Part shown: piece by piece, positions 53,178 through 61,422 of the stretch | How the letters are laid out: every line of letters starts with the position of its first letter | Numbering within the stretch: position 1 is the first letter of the stretch | NCBI GenBank assembly: GCA_002162095.1 | Contig: CP021424.1 | Location: 2,542,001-2,606,000, forward strand | Source: Armatimonadetes bacterium Uphvl-Ar2 | GTDB lineage: Bacteria > Armatimonadota > Fimbriimonadia > Fimbriimonadales > Fimbriimonadaceae | Direction of reading: 5' to 3' | DNA length: 64,000 bases | Position numbers and translations under genes: made by a program | The notes under the pieces: generated by a model | What the model was told of the DNA's origin: nothing | Databases searched by the model: none | Seen by the model: the letters and a program-made list of their open reading frames with translations, nothing else

Positions 53178-53555
53178 TCAGCCGAGAAAGGAACTTGACT
53201 TGAAGCTAAAATAGCCGGCTACTCCAAGAAAGTATGGAATCAGTAACAAAAGAGCCATACGCTTTGGTGCCATTTTTTCTCCGGGATTGACTAGAACCCA
53301 TGCACTCATGGGCGCGCAGATCAACAATACAATGGCTGAAAGAATTACCAGTGGACCAGTTAGTAATGCCCCGGGCACGGCATATGGCAGTGCAAGGACT
53401 GTCGCATAGACGATGCTTTCGCTGGATACCGGTTGATCCATTGAAATTCGGAAGATGAACCAAATGGGAACAATGAGCGGAAATAGCAGGCACGACGCTA
53501 CTACTGATCCTAGCCACCCAGCTCCTGACGCCCAGAAAATTGCCGCTTGAACCAC
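53178..53555 (-). CDS. Candidate immunity protein, four-span membrane protein
   Basis: 125 residues with about four hydrophobic segments (VVASCLLFPLIVPIWFIFRI, VLALPYAVPGALLTGPLVIL, SAIVLLICAPMSAWVLV, LLLLIPYFLGVAGYFSF). It starts 4 bp after the stop of the Rhs tip at 53560, the position of a cognate immunity gene. No family recognised. Confidence 0.72.
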   Translation of the reverse strand: MVQAAIFWASGAGWLGSVVASCLLFPLIVPIWFIFRISMDQPVSSESIVYATVLALPYAVPGALLTGPLVILSAIVLLICAPMSAWVLVNPGEKMAPKRMALLLLIPYFLGVAGYFSFKSSSFLG

Positions 53556-53559
53556 CCAA

Positions 53560-54626
53560 TTACTCCCATGCCCGACATGGTTCGGTCAAAGATTGCCGAG
53601 GTTGATATCCCTCAGGGAATCCAGTGCTGCTTGCCTCGGCTATCCAGGCAGACCAAACGGGTAGCCACTTCCACCCTCCGACAGTTAGTGACGGAACTTG
53701 AGTTGGGTTCTTGCTGATTGTCCCGTCAGGATTAACATAGTAGCAAGTACGTTGTTCAAAACCATCGTATGCCATTCCCTCACCCAATAAAAACACGAAT
53801 CGCAAGCTACCATCGGGCTTCTTGATTCGAATCATGTCAACATCCATGTCAGGATGAGTAACCTGCCCCGGGCGCACTCTCGTATCGCGCCATCCTTCTC
53901 TTGGCATCCAAGGGAAGTCACCGTAAGCAATTACCTCTCCTTCAAATGCCGCACTGACCGTCACGGACACGGGATCGTGCCAACCTAAACCTAACGGATC
54001 TCTTCGCGAGAGTGGACTGCTCTCGCAATACACATACCAATTCCGGCCGTCCTTGATCGGATCCCGCGACAAGAACCGCCCCGTCGTCGGGTCGTAGTAG
54101 CGGTGGCCGAGGAGCTTGAGGCCGCTCGAATCCTCTTGGTAGCCAAAGCCGCCGGCGTAGCCAAAGGGGCCTTTCCAGGTTCCGGTGGCGGAGAGTTCCG
54201 CGCCGAAGGCGTCGTACACCCGGGTCGCTGCAATCGCCCCCACGGAGGAGGTCTGCGCATCCGCGTTCTTGAGACCCGAGTGAGACCAGGTGGAGACCCC
54301 GCCTCGCCGCTCCGAGACCCCCGGCGTGTAGGTGGCCTGGCCATCCCGCAGCACGGGGTCGGTGACATAGCTGCCATCCCGCACAAACGTGCGAGACACG
54401 CCCCCCTGCACCGTCCCACCCGAGTATCCAGGCCATTATAGGTGTGGGTTTCATTGATCCCCGGGCCAGTGATGGCGGTCACGCGGCTTTCGTAATCGTA
54501 AGTGAGGGTGGTGGTGCCGCCGGGCGCATTGTTCCCTACCGTCCGCCCCGCGGCATCGTAGGTGTAGCTCTTGGCCCCGGCCGTTAGCATCTTGTCCGCC
54601 AGGCCATGATTATAGCTTGCAGGCAA
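53560..54626 (-). CDS. Displaced Rhs tip 5 (one-base frameshift as read)
   Basis: Two overlapping frames join when one C is added at the C3 run 54415-54417 (other core copies have C4 there): GLDTRVG leads into QGGVSRTFVRDGSYVTDPVL. The core starts near LADKMLTAGAKSYTYD and ends with LLGHRYYDPTTGRFLSRDPI, DGRNWYVY. The variable tip (about 140 residues) begins LGWHDPVSVTVSAAFEGEV and contains PREGWRDTRVRPGQVTHPDM and GGWKWLPVWSAWIAEASSTG. Toxin activity unknown; a four-span membrane protein follows. Confidence 0.75.
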
Positions 54627-54647
54627 GGGAAACGCAGCCTTGTCGCT

Positions 54648-54884
54648 TCAGATTTCCTCGTTGCGAAACCGGACGAGGGCGACGATTGAGACCACCGTAA
54701 GAACCAGGCCCAGCACACCCAGGATGAGCGTGATGGGCCATGCGTCGCTCAGGGGTGCATCATATCTTCTGAGGCTAACTTCCCCACTGATCAACGAGCT
54801 GACGCTACCAAGGATGAGCATAACCCCAAATATGCCGCACAGCACGGCAATCAGAATCTCACCGCATCTTGTTTCCATCCACAC
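54648..54884 (-). CDS. Small two-span membrane protein
   Basis: 78 residues with two hydrophobic segments (ILIAVLCGIFGVMLILGSVS and ITLILGVLGLVLTVVSIVAL). Overlaps the upstream small membrane gene by 26 bp. Possibly immunity or a remnant of a cassette between Rhs pieces. Confidence 0.6.
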   Translation of the reverse strand: MWMETRCGEILIAVLCGIFGVMLILGSVSSLISGEVSLRRYDAPLSDAWPITLILGVLGLVLTVVSIVALVRFRNEEI

Positions 54885-55065
54885 GAGCCTTCACCATACT
54901 TAGTTCATATTCGAGTTGGTCCTGCCGATTGTGCAGATCCCGATTCCACTCCATGCCCCGCTTGAATACCACGGCAAAGTATAAGAAGCAACCAAACAAA
55001 GCCACCGAAAGGAAGAGATTAAAGAAGATTAGCTGTTTGACAGTCTTATCAGTAAGTGGTTTCAT
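54859..55065 (-). CDS. Small single-span membrane protein
   Basis: 68 residues. One N-terminal helix (LIFFNLFLSVALFGCFLYFA) and a charged tail (DLHNRQDQLEYELSMVKARV) with coiled-coil character. Follows the family A gene by 6 bp. No family recognised. Confidence 0.58.
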   Translation of the reverse strand: MKPLTDKTVKQLIFFNLFLSVALFGCFLYFAVVFKRGMEWNRDLHNRQDQLEYELSMVKARVDGNKMR

Positions 55066-55071
55066 GACACC

Positions 55072-55647
55072 CTAGTTCGCGAAGTGAAGAAAGTCATCAC
55101 GACATTGAACCCGCTCTCTCAGAGCTGGTTCGCAACGATAGATTTCTGTTGGCCAATCTTGACCTCCATGGGACCTGACAATGACCTTCAGTGACGTAGC
55201 CGCAAGAAATCGCTTTCGCAACTGCAAGCAAACTTCCTGCATTCCAACATTGGTTACGTATGGTTCCCGATACAGCAAGGATCTATATGACAATGACATC
55301 TTTCCTACAGATTCTACACCTACAGGCAAATGTATGGCCCCAACATTCATCATGTCCTGATACCAAAACCCATCAAGGTAACCCATTTGATCAAAGATTG
55401 ATTTATGCAATACTGTACCATCGTCCACCAATTCATCACGTGGGACATGATACGCAAAGAGAGTCTTTTCGGAAAAATGGCAGGGAGTTAAATTTGGCAC
55501 GGAAACCAAGGCGGAAGTATTAGCCAGAGGTGCCATTGAGTTCATCAAGCACATAACATTCGACCCGCAAGTCGCCTGAACAATGTCGACGATCGTCTCG
55601 GACGACACAATGACGTCCAGTCTCTTGGTTCGAGCCCTATCTGCCAT
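55072..55647 (-). CDS. Immunity-like family A protein
   Basis: 191 residues from ATG 55647, overlapping the end of the Rhs scar by 11 bp. Very close to the gene at 51260-51835 in its first half (CGSNVMCLMNSMAPLANTSA, then HFSEKTLFAYHVPRDELVDD) and more diverged in the second half (SLSYRSLLYREPYVTNVGMQ). The mosaic divergence suggests recombination within the family. Soluble, low GC. Confidence 0.74.
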   Translation of the reverse strand: MADRARTKRLDVIVSSETIVDIVQATCGSNVMCLMNSMAPLANTSALVSVPNLTPCHFSEKTLFAYHVPRDELVDDGTVLHKSIFDQMGYLDGFWYQDMMNVGAIHLPVGVESVGKMSLSYRSLLYREPYVTNVGMQEVCLQLRKRFLAATSLKVIVRSHGGQDWPTEIYRCEPALRERVQCRDDFLHFAN

Positions 55648-56004
55648 TCAGTTCAGCGCCCCTTATTCCGGGCGCATTGATCCCCACCGTCCGCCCTGCA
55701 GCATAGTAGGTGTAGCTCTTGGCCCAGGCCGTCTGCATCTTGTCCGCCAGGTCATAAGTATAGCATTCGGCCACGCCATTCACGGTCTTCGAGAGCCGGT
55801 TTCCGTTGGCATCGTAGGTGTAGGCCACGTTGTAGCCCGTGCGGACCTCGCTGGTCAGCTGCCCGGCGAGGTCGTAGCCGTAATTGGTGGTCACGCCATT
55901 CACCGTCTGGCTGGTGATCTGGTCCGCGTTGTCCCAGTCGTAGCCGGTGGTGCGCAGCACGGTCGCGCCCTGCTTCAGCTGCACCTGCGTCAGCCGCGAG
56001 CGGA
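55637..56004 (-). pseudogene. Rhs core scar without toxin tip
   Basis: Starts at CCGCTCGCGGCTGACGCAGG, immediately after the stop codon of the immunity gene at 56008, and follows the main core through LKQGATVLRTTGYDWDNADQ, TSEVRTGYNVAYTYDANGNR and GRTVGINAPG. It then breaks off and stops inside the family A gene's start. The usual distal core and RDPI boundary are gone. Confidence 0.78.
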
Positions 56005-56007
56005 TTG

Positions 56008-56373
56008 CTACAGAGCCCCGGCAGACTTATAAATCCTAAAGCGAGCTGCCTTTCCGTCTTCAAAACTCATAATGACCCCGACCGTAACGCTCATGCCGTA
56101 GAGAGGCCCATTAAATGGAACGAGTCGGTCTGCGCTCAGCTTGCTGTCTCCAATAGCAACCTCATAGCCCGAATTTCCGAGGATTTGCTGTACTTCACGC
56201 ATGTCAGCGTCTTCAAAAATCAACTTCTCGCATTCAATTCTCAAATCTGACTCGGCAATTTGCACATCAAGACTGTATCCATGGAGCCACTGAATGGCCA
56301 TGAACCACATTACCGAAATAATCGAAATGCCGATTATCAGATTGCGCCTATGCTTTGATATAGTCCCAGACAT
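56008..56373 (-). CDS. Candidate immunity protein, family B, copy 2
   Basis: 121 residues from ATG 56373. One N-terminal membrane helix (NLIIGISIISVMWFMAIQWL), then an 80-residue domain (IECEKLIFEDADMREVQQIL, FNGPLYGMSVTVGVIMSFED). About 90% identical by eye to the gene at 59230-59595, which likewise follows the same toxin tip. The layout places the domain outside the inner membrane, so the toxin probably acts in the periplasm. Start overlaps the tip gene's end. Confidence 0.8.
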   Translation of the reverse strand: MSGTISKHRRNLIIGISIISVMWFMAIQWLHGYSLDVQIAESDLRIECEKLIFEDADMREVQQILGNSGYEVAIGDSKLSADRLVPFNGPLYGMSVTVGVIMSFEDGKAARFRIYKSAGAL

Positions 56374-57492
56374 CTTTACCCCATCCAGGCACCCAAGGTG
56401 CCCCACCCCTTTTCTTTACTGCTTTCTCGTATTCGTCTTCCAAACCTGCTCGTTCTAAGAACTCCGCGGCCCAGGAATTGGAATTGCCGTAGGTCGGACC
56501 TACTGGCAACGGCGCGTAATCTGCATCTGTAGAGTGCGTCATCTCCTCGTCGATCTTTTTGAATCTCTCAAGCCATGGCTCGACCGGGCTGTCATCGTCC
56601 ACCAGCACAATACCGCCCCTGACCTTGCCTCCGGTCTTGTTGAAATCCTGGGTACCTTCCTCCCATGGCCCAGACCGTGATTTAAGTTTGCCTGGTTTCG
56701 CGGGTTGTATTCAGTGGGGCCGCCTGCAAAACTGTAGATCGGTTCCGTGCCTCCTCGAGCATTGTCGATGACAATGATGCCCGCGTGGTAGCCACCTCCC
56801 GCAACGTGATACCAAATGAGGACTATTTTAACAAGCCCGTCCGGATCAAAGCTGGCAAGCGGATCGTTGGCGCAGTAGGAGTACCAGTTCCGGCCGTCCT
56901 TGATCGGATCCCGCGACAGGAACCGCCCCGTCGTCGGGTCGTAGTAGCGGTGGCCGAGGAGCTTGAGGCCGCTGGAATCCTCTTGGTAGCCAAATCCGCC
57001 GGCGTAGCCGAAGGGGCCCTTCCAGGTTCCGGTGGCGGAGAGTTCTGCGCCGAAGGCGTCGTACACCCGGGTCGCTGCAATCGCCCCCACCGAAGTGGTC
57101 TGCGCATCGGCGTTCTTGAGGCCGGAGTGAGACCAGGTGGACACCCCGCTCCGCCGCTCCGAAACCCCCGGCGTGTAGGTGGCCTGGCCATCCCGCAGCA
57201 CGGGGTCTGTGACATAGCTGCCATCCCGCACAAACGTGCGCGACACGCCGCCCTGCACCGTCCCCACCCGCGTATCCAGGCCGTTATAAGTGTGGGTTTC
57301 GTTGATCCCCGGGCCAGTGATGGCGGTCACCCGGCTTTCGTAGTCGTAGGTGAGGGTGGTGTTGCCACCAGGCGCATTGATCCCTACCGTCCGCCCTGCG
57401 GCATCGTAGGTGTAGCTCTTGGCCCCGGCCGTCAGCATCTTGTCCGCCAGGTCATAAGTATAGCTTTCGACGCCATCTTGATGTTTGAGCAC
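56348..57492 (-). CDS. Displaced Rhs tip 4, same toxin family as tip 2 (one-base frameshift as read)
   Basis: Core copy from ESYTYDLADKMLTAGAKSYT to the RDPIKDGRNWYSYCANDPLA boundary, then a tip closely similar to tip 2: GGGYHAGIIVIDNARGG, YSFAGGPTEYNPRN. The frame breaks at the T3 run 56687-56689; adding one base gives KSRSGPWEEGTQDFNKTGGK and joins to VDDDSPVEPWLERFKKI through GNSNSWAAEFLERAGL to the stop at 56348. The first residues before ESYTYD are foreign, so the copy lacks its own gene start. Confidence 0.78.
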
Positions 57493-57504
57493 CAGAACCT
57501 TCGA

Positions 57505-57804
57505 TCAACTTGTAAGCTCTACTCGCATGCGCCAGTAATAATATGCACCACTTGCAATCATGACAACTAGTATGAGCCATTGATTCAATAACACATCAAC
57601 AATACCGAAAATGTGCATATTGATAAGAACGAGCATAACAAACTGACCAACACAATGCGACCGCATTCTAATGGATAACTTTGCGCTATCACGATTGCCC
57701 ATGCCATGAAAGATCACCAGACGCTTGCCTGTATAGGCCCACCACAGGAATCCGATAAGCGATAACCCCAATAGATTAATGAATATTGGCGCCCATAATG
57801 GCAT
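57505..57804 (-). CDS. Candidate immunity protein, three-span membrane protein
   Basis: 99 residues with three hydrophobic segments (APIFINLLGLSLIGFLWWAY, GQFVMLVLINMHIFGIVDVL, WLILVVMIASGAYYYW). The ATG lies 2 bp from the stop of the preceding Rhs tip, so it is its likely cognate immunity gene. Low GC. No family recognised. Confidence 0.74.
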   Translation of the reverse strand: MPLWAPIFINLLGLSLIGFLWWAYTGKRLVIFHGMGNRDSAKLSIRMRSHCVGQFVMLVLINMHIFGIVDVLLNQWLILVVMIASGAYYYWRMRVELTS

Positions 57805-57805
57805 T

Positions 57806-59206
57806 CTATTCTGTAGCCCACACTCGGTTTAACCTTGTCAGTAGATGATTGTACTGCTTAAAGTTGCTGAGCTTGTCAAGCATAATTGAAAACTCAGAAG
57901 CAATCGTTGAAAGTCCATTCCTCGCCTGCCGGAACAAAGTTGTCAAGTTGATTTCCGAATCAAATAGCTGCCAGCGCATTGCAAGTCCCAATATCGGCTT
58001 CGATTCCTTTTCAAGCTTGTCTTCGAGATCGAGATCTGGATGATAGCTAGCATCGGCACCATTTCCTCCAATAGGGTGACTGAAAGACCAAGGTCCCGCT
58101 GAATAAGACATTTCGTCAGGCTGCATGTCGCCGCCTCTGGCCGAATACCCGCTCGACCTTTCGTTCGCTGGAATTGACCCACGTCTCACAGATCCTACGA
58201 CTCCAGGGCCAACACCAATCTGAACACCAAACGAAAGACCGGCATCTTGAGCTACTGCGACGTCCCAGGTCGAAGTATCAATCCGCGCTTTCAAGGCGTA
58301 ATCAAGTCCAACAAAATAGGCACCATTCAGGGAGCCCCCAAGTTCTACAACTTCAAGTCCATCAGGATCAGTACTCGAATTCGGACGATTCCTAGAGTAC
58401 ACGTACCAGTTCCGGCCGTCCTTGATCGGATCCCTGGAAAGGAACCGCCCCGTCGTCGGGTCGTAGTAGCGGTGGCCGAGGAGCTTGAGGCCACTGGAAT
58501 CCTCTTGGTAGCCGAACCCACCGGCATAGCCGAAGGGGCCCTTCCAGGTTCCGGTGGCGGAGAGTTCCGCGCCAAAGGCGTCGTACACCCGCGTCGCCGC
58601 AATGGCGCCCACCGAGGTGGTTTGCGCGTCGGCGTTCTTGAGGCCGGAGTGCGACCAGGTGGAGACCCCGCCCCGCCGCTCCGACACCCCTGGCGTATAG
58701 GTGGCCTGGCCATCTCGCAGCACGGGGTCGGTGACATAGCTGCCATCCCGCACGAAGGTGCGCGAGACGCCCCCCTGCACCGTCCCCACCCGTGTGTCCA
58801 GGCCGTTATAGGTGTGGGTTTCGCTGATCCCCGGCCCGGTGATGGCGGTCACGCGGCTTTCGTAGTCGTAGGTGAGGGTGGTGGTGCCGCCAGGCGCATT
58901 GATCCCTACCGTCCGCCCTGCGGCGTCGTAGGTGTAGCACTTGGCCCCGGCCGTCAGCATCTTGTCCGCCAGGTCATAAGTATAGCTTTCCGCCACGCCA
59001 TTAACCGTCTTCGAGAGCCGGTTTCCGTTGGCATCATAGGTGTAGGCCACGTTGTAGCCCGTCCGGACCTCGCTGGTCAGCTGCCCGGCGAGGTCGTAGC
59101 CGTAGTTGGTCGTTACGCCATTCACCGTCTGGCTGGTGATTTGGTCCGCTTTGTCCCAGGCGTAGCCGGTGGTGCGCAGCACGGTGGCGCCCTGCTTCAG
59201 CTGCAC
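57806..59206 (-). CDS. Displaced Rhs tip 3
   Basis: 466 residues. The core copy begins just after the family B immunity stop, at the same CCGTTCGCGGCTGACGCAGG sequence as elsewhere, and runs to SRDPIKDGRNWYVYSRNRP and the tip entry TDPDGLE. The variable region (about 175 residues) is GGSLNGAYFVGLDYALKARI, GVQIGVGPGVVGSVRRGSIP, then a helical end (LTTLFRQARNGLSTIASEFS). The Gly-rich part and a three-span partner hint at a membrane-acting toxin; this is inference. Confidence 0.8.
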   Translation of the reverse strand: MQLKQGATVLRTTGYAWDKADQITSQTVNGVTTNYGYDLAGQLTSEVRTGYNVAYTYDANGNRLSKTVNGVAESYTYDLADKMLTAGAKCYTYDAAGRTVGINAPGGTTTLTYDYESRVTAITGPGISETHTYNGLDTRVGTVQGGVSRTFVRDGSYVTDPVLRDGQATYTPGVSERRGGVSTWSHSGLKNADAQTTSVGAIAATRVYDAFGAELSATGTWKGPFGYAGGFGYQEDSSGLKLLGHRYYDPTTGRFLSRDPIKDGRNWYVYSRNRPNSSTDPDGLEVVELGGSLNGAYFVGLDYALKARIDTSTWDVAVAQDAGLSFGVQIGVGPGVVGSVRRGSIPANERSSGYSARGGDMQPDEMSYSAGPWSFSHPIGGNGADASYHPDLDLEDKLEKESKPILGLAMRWQLFDSEINLTTLFRQARNGLSTIASEFSIMLDKLSNFKQYNHLLTRLNRVWATE

Positions 59207-59229
59207 CTGCGTCAGCCGCGAACGGCTTG

Positions 59230-59595
59230 CTACAGAACCCCGGCAGACGTATAAATCCGAAAGCGAGCTGCCTTTCCGTCTTCAAAACTCATAATGACCC
59301 CGACCGTAACGCTCATGCCGTAGAGAGGCCCATTAAATGGAACGAGTCGGTCTGCGCTCAGCTCGCTGTCTCCAATAGTAACCTCATAGCCCGAGTTTGC
59401 GAGGACTTGCTGTACTTCACGCAGGTCAGCGTCTTCAAAAATCAGCTTCTCGCATTCAAATCTCAACGCTGACTCGGCAATTTGCAGATCAAGACTGTAT
59501 CCATGGAGCCACTGAATGGCCATGAACCACATTACCGAAATAATGGCAATGCCGATTATCAGATTACGCCTATGCTTTGATATAGTCCCAGACAT
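59230..59595 (-). CDS. Candidate immunity protein, family B, copy 1
   Basis: 121 residues from ATG 59595, which lies within the last codons of tip 2. Architecture as in copy 2: one membrane helix near the N-terminus (NLIIGIAIISVMWFMAIQWL), then a domain with FEDADLREVQQVLANSGYEV and YGMSVTVGVIMSFEDGKAAR. The paired duplication with tips 2 and 4 is strong evidence that this protein and that tip belong together. Confidence 0.82.
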   Translation of the reverse strand: MSGTISKHRRNLIIGIAIISVMWFMAIQWLHGYSLDLQIAESALRFECEKLIFEDADLREVQQVLANSGYEVTIGDSELSADRLVPFNGPLYGMSVTVGVIMSFEDGKAARFRIYTSAGVL

Positions 59596-61042
59596 CTTTC
59601 CCCCAGCCAGGCACCCAAGGTGCCCCACCCTTTTTCCTCACTGCCTTCTCGTACTCGTCTTCCAAACCTGCTCGTTCTAAGAACTCCCTGGCCCAGGAAT
59701 TGGAATTGCCAGTATTTGGGCCCTCTGGTACCGGCGCGTATTCTGCATCAGTAGTCTGCTCCATCTCCTCCTCGATTTTCTTGAATCTCTCAAGCCATGG
59801 CCCTACCGGGCTGTCATCGTCCACCAAGACAATACCACCTGTGGCCTTTCCTCCGGTCTTGTTAAAGTCTTGAGTGCCCTTTTGCCAAGGCCCAGATCTT
59901 GATATAAGCGGGCCATAATTCCAGGGGTCGTCGTTCGTGGGGCCGCCAGCGAAGCTATAGACAGGATCCTTGCCTCCTCGTGCATTGTCAATAACAATGA
60001 TGCCCGCGTGGTAACCGCCGCCAAAAACGGGATACCAAATGAGGATTATCTTAACAAGCCCGTCCGGATCAAAGCTGGCAAGCGGATCGTTGGCGCAGTA
60101 AGAGTACCAGTTCCGGCCGTCCTTAACCGGATCGCGCGAAAGGAACCGCCCCGTTGTCGGGTCGTAGTAGCGGTGGCCGAGAAGCTTGAGGCCGCTGGAA
60201 TCCTCTTGGTAGCCAAAGCCACCGGCGTAGCCGAAGGGGCCCTTCCAGGTTCCGGTGGCGGAGAGTTCCGCGCCGAAAGCGTCGTACACCCGCGTCGCTT
60301 GGATAGCACCCGCCCCGGAGGTCTGCGCATCCGCGTTCTTGAGGCCGGAATGAGACCAGGTGGACACCCCGCCTCGCCGCTCCGACACCCCCGGCGTGTA
60401 GGTGGCCTGCCCATCTCGCAGCACCGGGTCCGTGACATAGCTGCCATCCCGCACAAACGTGCGAGACACGCCCCCTTGCACCGTCCCCACCCGCGTATCC
60501 AGGCCGTTATAGGTGTGGGTTTCATTGATCCCCGGGCCAGTGATGGCGGTCACCCGGCTTTCGTAATCGTAGGTGAGGGTGGTGGTGCCGCCGGGCGCAT
60601 TGATGCCCACGGTCCGCCCTGCGGCATCGTAGGTGTAGCTCTTGGCCCCGGCCGTTAGCATCTTGTCCGCCAGGTCATAAGTATAGCTTTCGGCGACCCC
60701 ATTCACGGTCTTCGAGAGCCGGTTTCCGTTGGCATCGTAGGTGTAGGCCACGTTGTAGCCCGTGCGGACCTCGCTGGTCAGCTGCCCGGCCAGGTCGTAG
60801 CCGTAGTTCGTCGTCACACCGTTGATGGTCTGGCTCGTGATCTGGTCCGCATTGTCCCAGGCGTAGCCCGTGGTGCGCAGAACGGTGGCACCCTGCTTCA
60901 ATTGCACCTGCGTCAGCCGCGAACGCGTGTCGTAGGCGTAGTGCTCCGAGGTGCCGTTGGCGAGGGATTTCTGCCCCACCCGGCCCAAGGTGTCGTACAC
61001 AAAGCTCGTCGTCTCGCTGAAGGGGTTCACCAGCGATGCCAA
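59570..61042 (-). CDS. Displaced Rhs tip 2 with a papain-like-looking toxin domain
   Basis: 490 residues; core similarity extends to about 61075, before the first start codon. Core from YDTLGRVGQKSLANGTSEHY to SRDPVKDGRNWYSYCANDPL (about 1-325). The tip (about 329-490) shows VFGGGYHAGIIVIDNARGG (His about 345), GKATGGIVLVDDDSPVGPWL and GNSNSWAREFLERAGL (about 445-460). The order His-x-Gly-Ile, then Asn-Ser-Asn-Ser, resembles permuted papain-like (NlpC/P60, LRAT) domains but with Ser where Cys is usual. Function is inferred, not shown. Confidence 0.8.
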   Translation of the reverse strand: MASLVNPFSETTSFVYDTLGRVGQKSLANGTSEHYAYDTRSRLTQVQLKQGATVLRTTGYAWDNADQITSQTINGVTTNYGYDLAGQLTSEVRTGYNVAYTYDANGNRLSKTVNGVAESYTYDLADKMLTAGAKSYTYDAAGRTVGINAPGGTTTLTYDYESRVTAITGPGINETHTYNGLDTRVGTVQGGVSRTFVRDGSYVTDPVLRDGQATYTPGVSERRGGVSTWSHSGLKNADAQTSGAGAIQATRVYDAFGAELSATGTWKGPFGYAGGFGYQEDSSGLKLLGHRYYDPTTGRFLSRDPVKDGRNWYSYCANDPLASFDPDGLVKIILIWYPVFGGGYHAGIIVIDNARGGKDPVYSFAGGPTNDDPWNYGPLISRSGPWQKGTQDFNKTGGKATGGIVLVDDDSPVGPWLERFKKIEEEMEQTTDAEYAPVPEGPNTGNSNSWAREFLERAGLEDEYEKAVRKKGGAPWVPGWGKDVWDYIKA

Positions 61043-61126
61043 CCGACCGGCGGTGTCGTAGCTATATGTGGTGGTGCACCACCAATATACCGTCTAACAT
61101 CCCTAGTGCAGCTTGGATTTCCAAAC

Positions 61127-61414
61127 TCAGGATCTGCCTTGATAAGGCCACACGTGTGTAGCAATTAGAACGTGTTGTACGACGGCATGAAGAAGCAGAA
61201 GTATTTTCACCTTCCAATGGATTGTCTCCACGTAATCCTTAGTGTTCCGAAGCCTATAGACGAACTTTTCGGCATTTGAATATTTGGTTTGAATCTCAGC
61301 CCTTCGCCTGACAAACCAGATTAAGTACCACCTACTTGACACGATCAAACCTCCAATGTAGAAGACTCCTGCAGCTGGGAAGGCAGACTTGAGGTCTTCA
61401 AGCAACTCCACCAT
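61127..61414 (-). CDS. Candidate immunity protein of the main Rhs, two-span membrane protein
   Basis: 95 residues. Two hydrophobic regions (AAGVFYIGGLIVSSRWYLIW and WKVKILLLLHAVVQHVLIAT) with a basic loop between them (VRRRAEIQTKYSNAEKFVYR). Starts 8 bp after the main Rhs stop, the canonical position for the cognate immunity gene. Confidence 0.74.
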   Translation of the reverse strand: MVELLEDLKSAFPAAGVFYIGGLIVSSRWYLIWFVRRRAEIQTKYSNAEKFVYRLRNTKDYVETIHWKVKILLLLHAVVQHVLIATHVWPYQGRS

Positions 61415-61422
61415 AAGCTCTT

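Noticed and set aside
55260-55523. Plus-strand ORFs within the Rhs region
   Set aside because: They are complements of family A and core sequence, recur with each copy and have no independent support.
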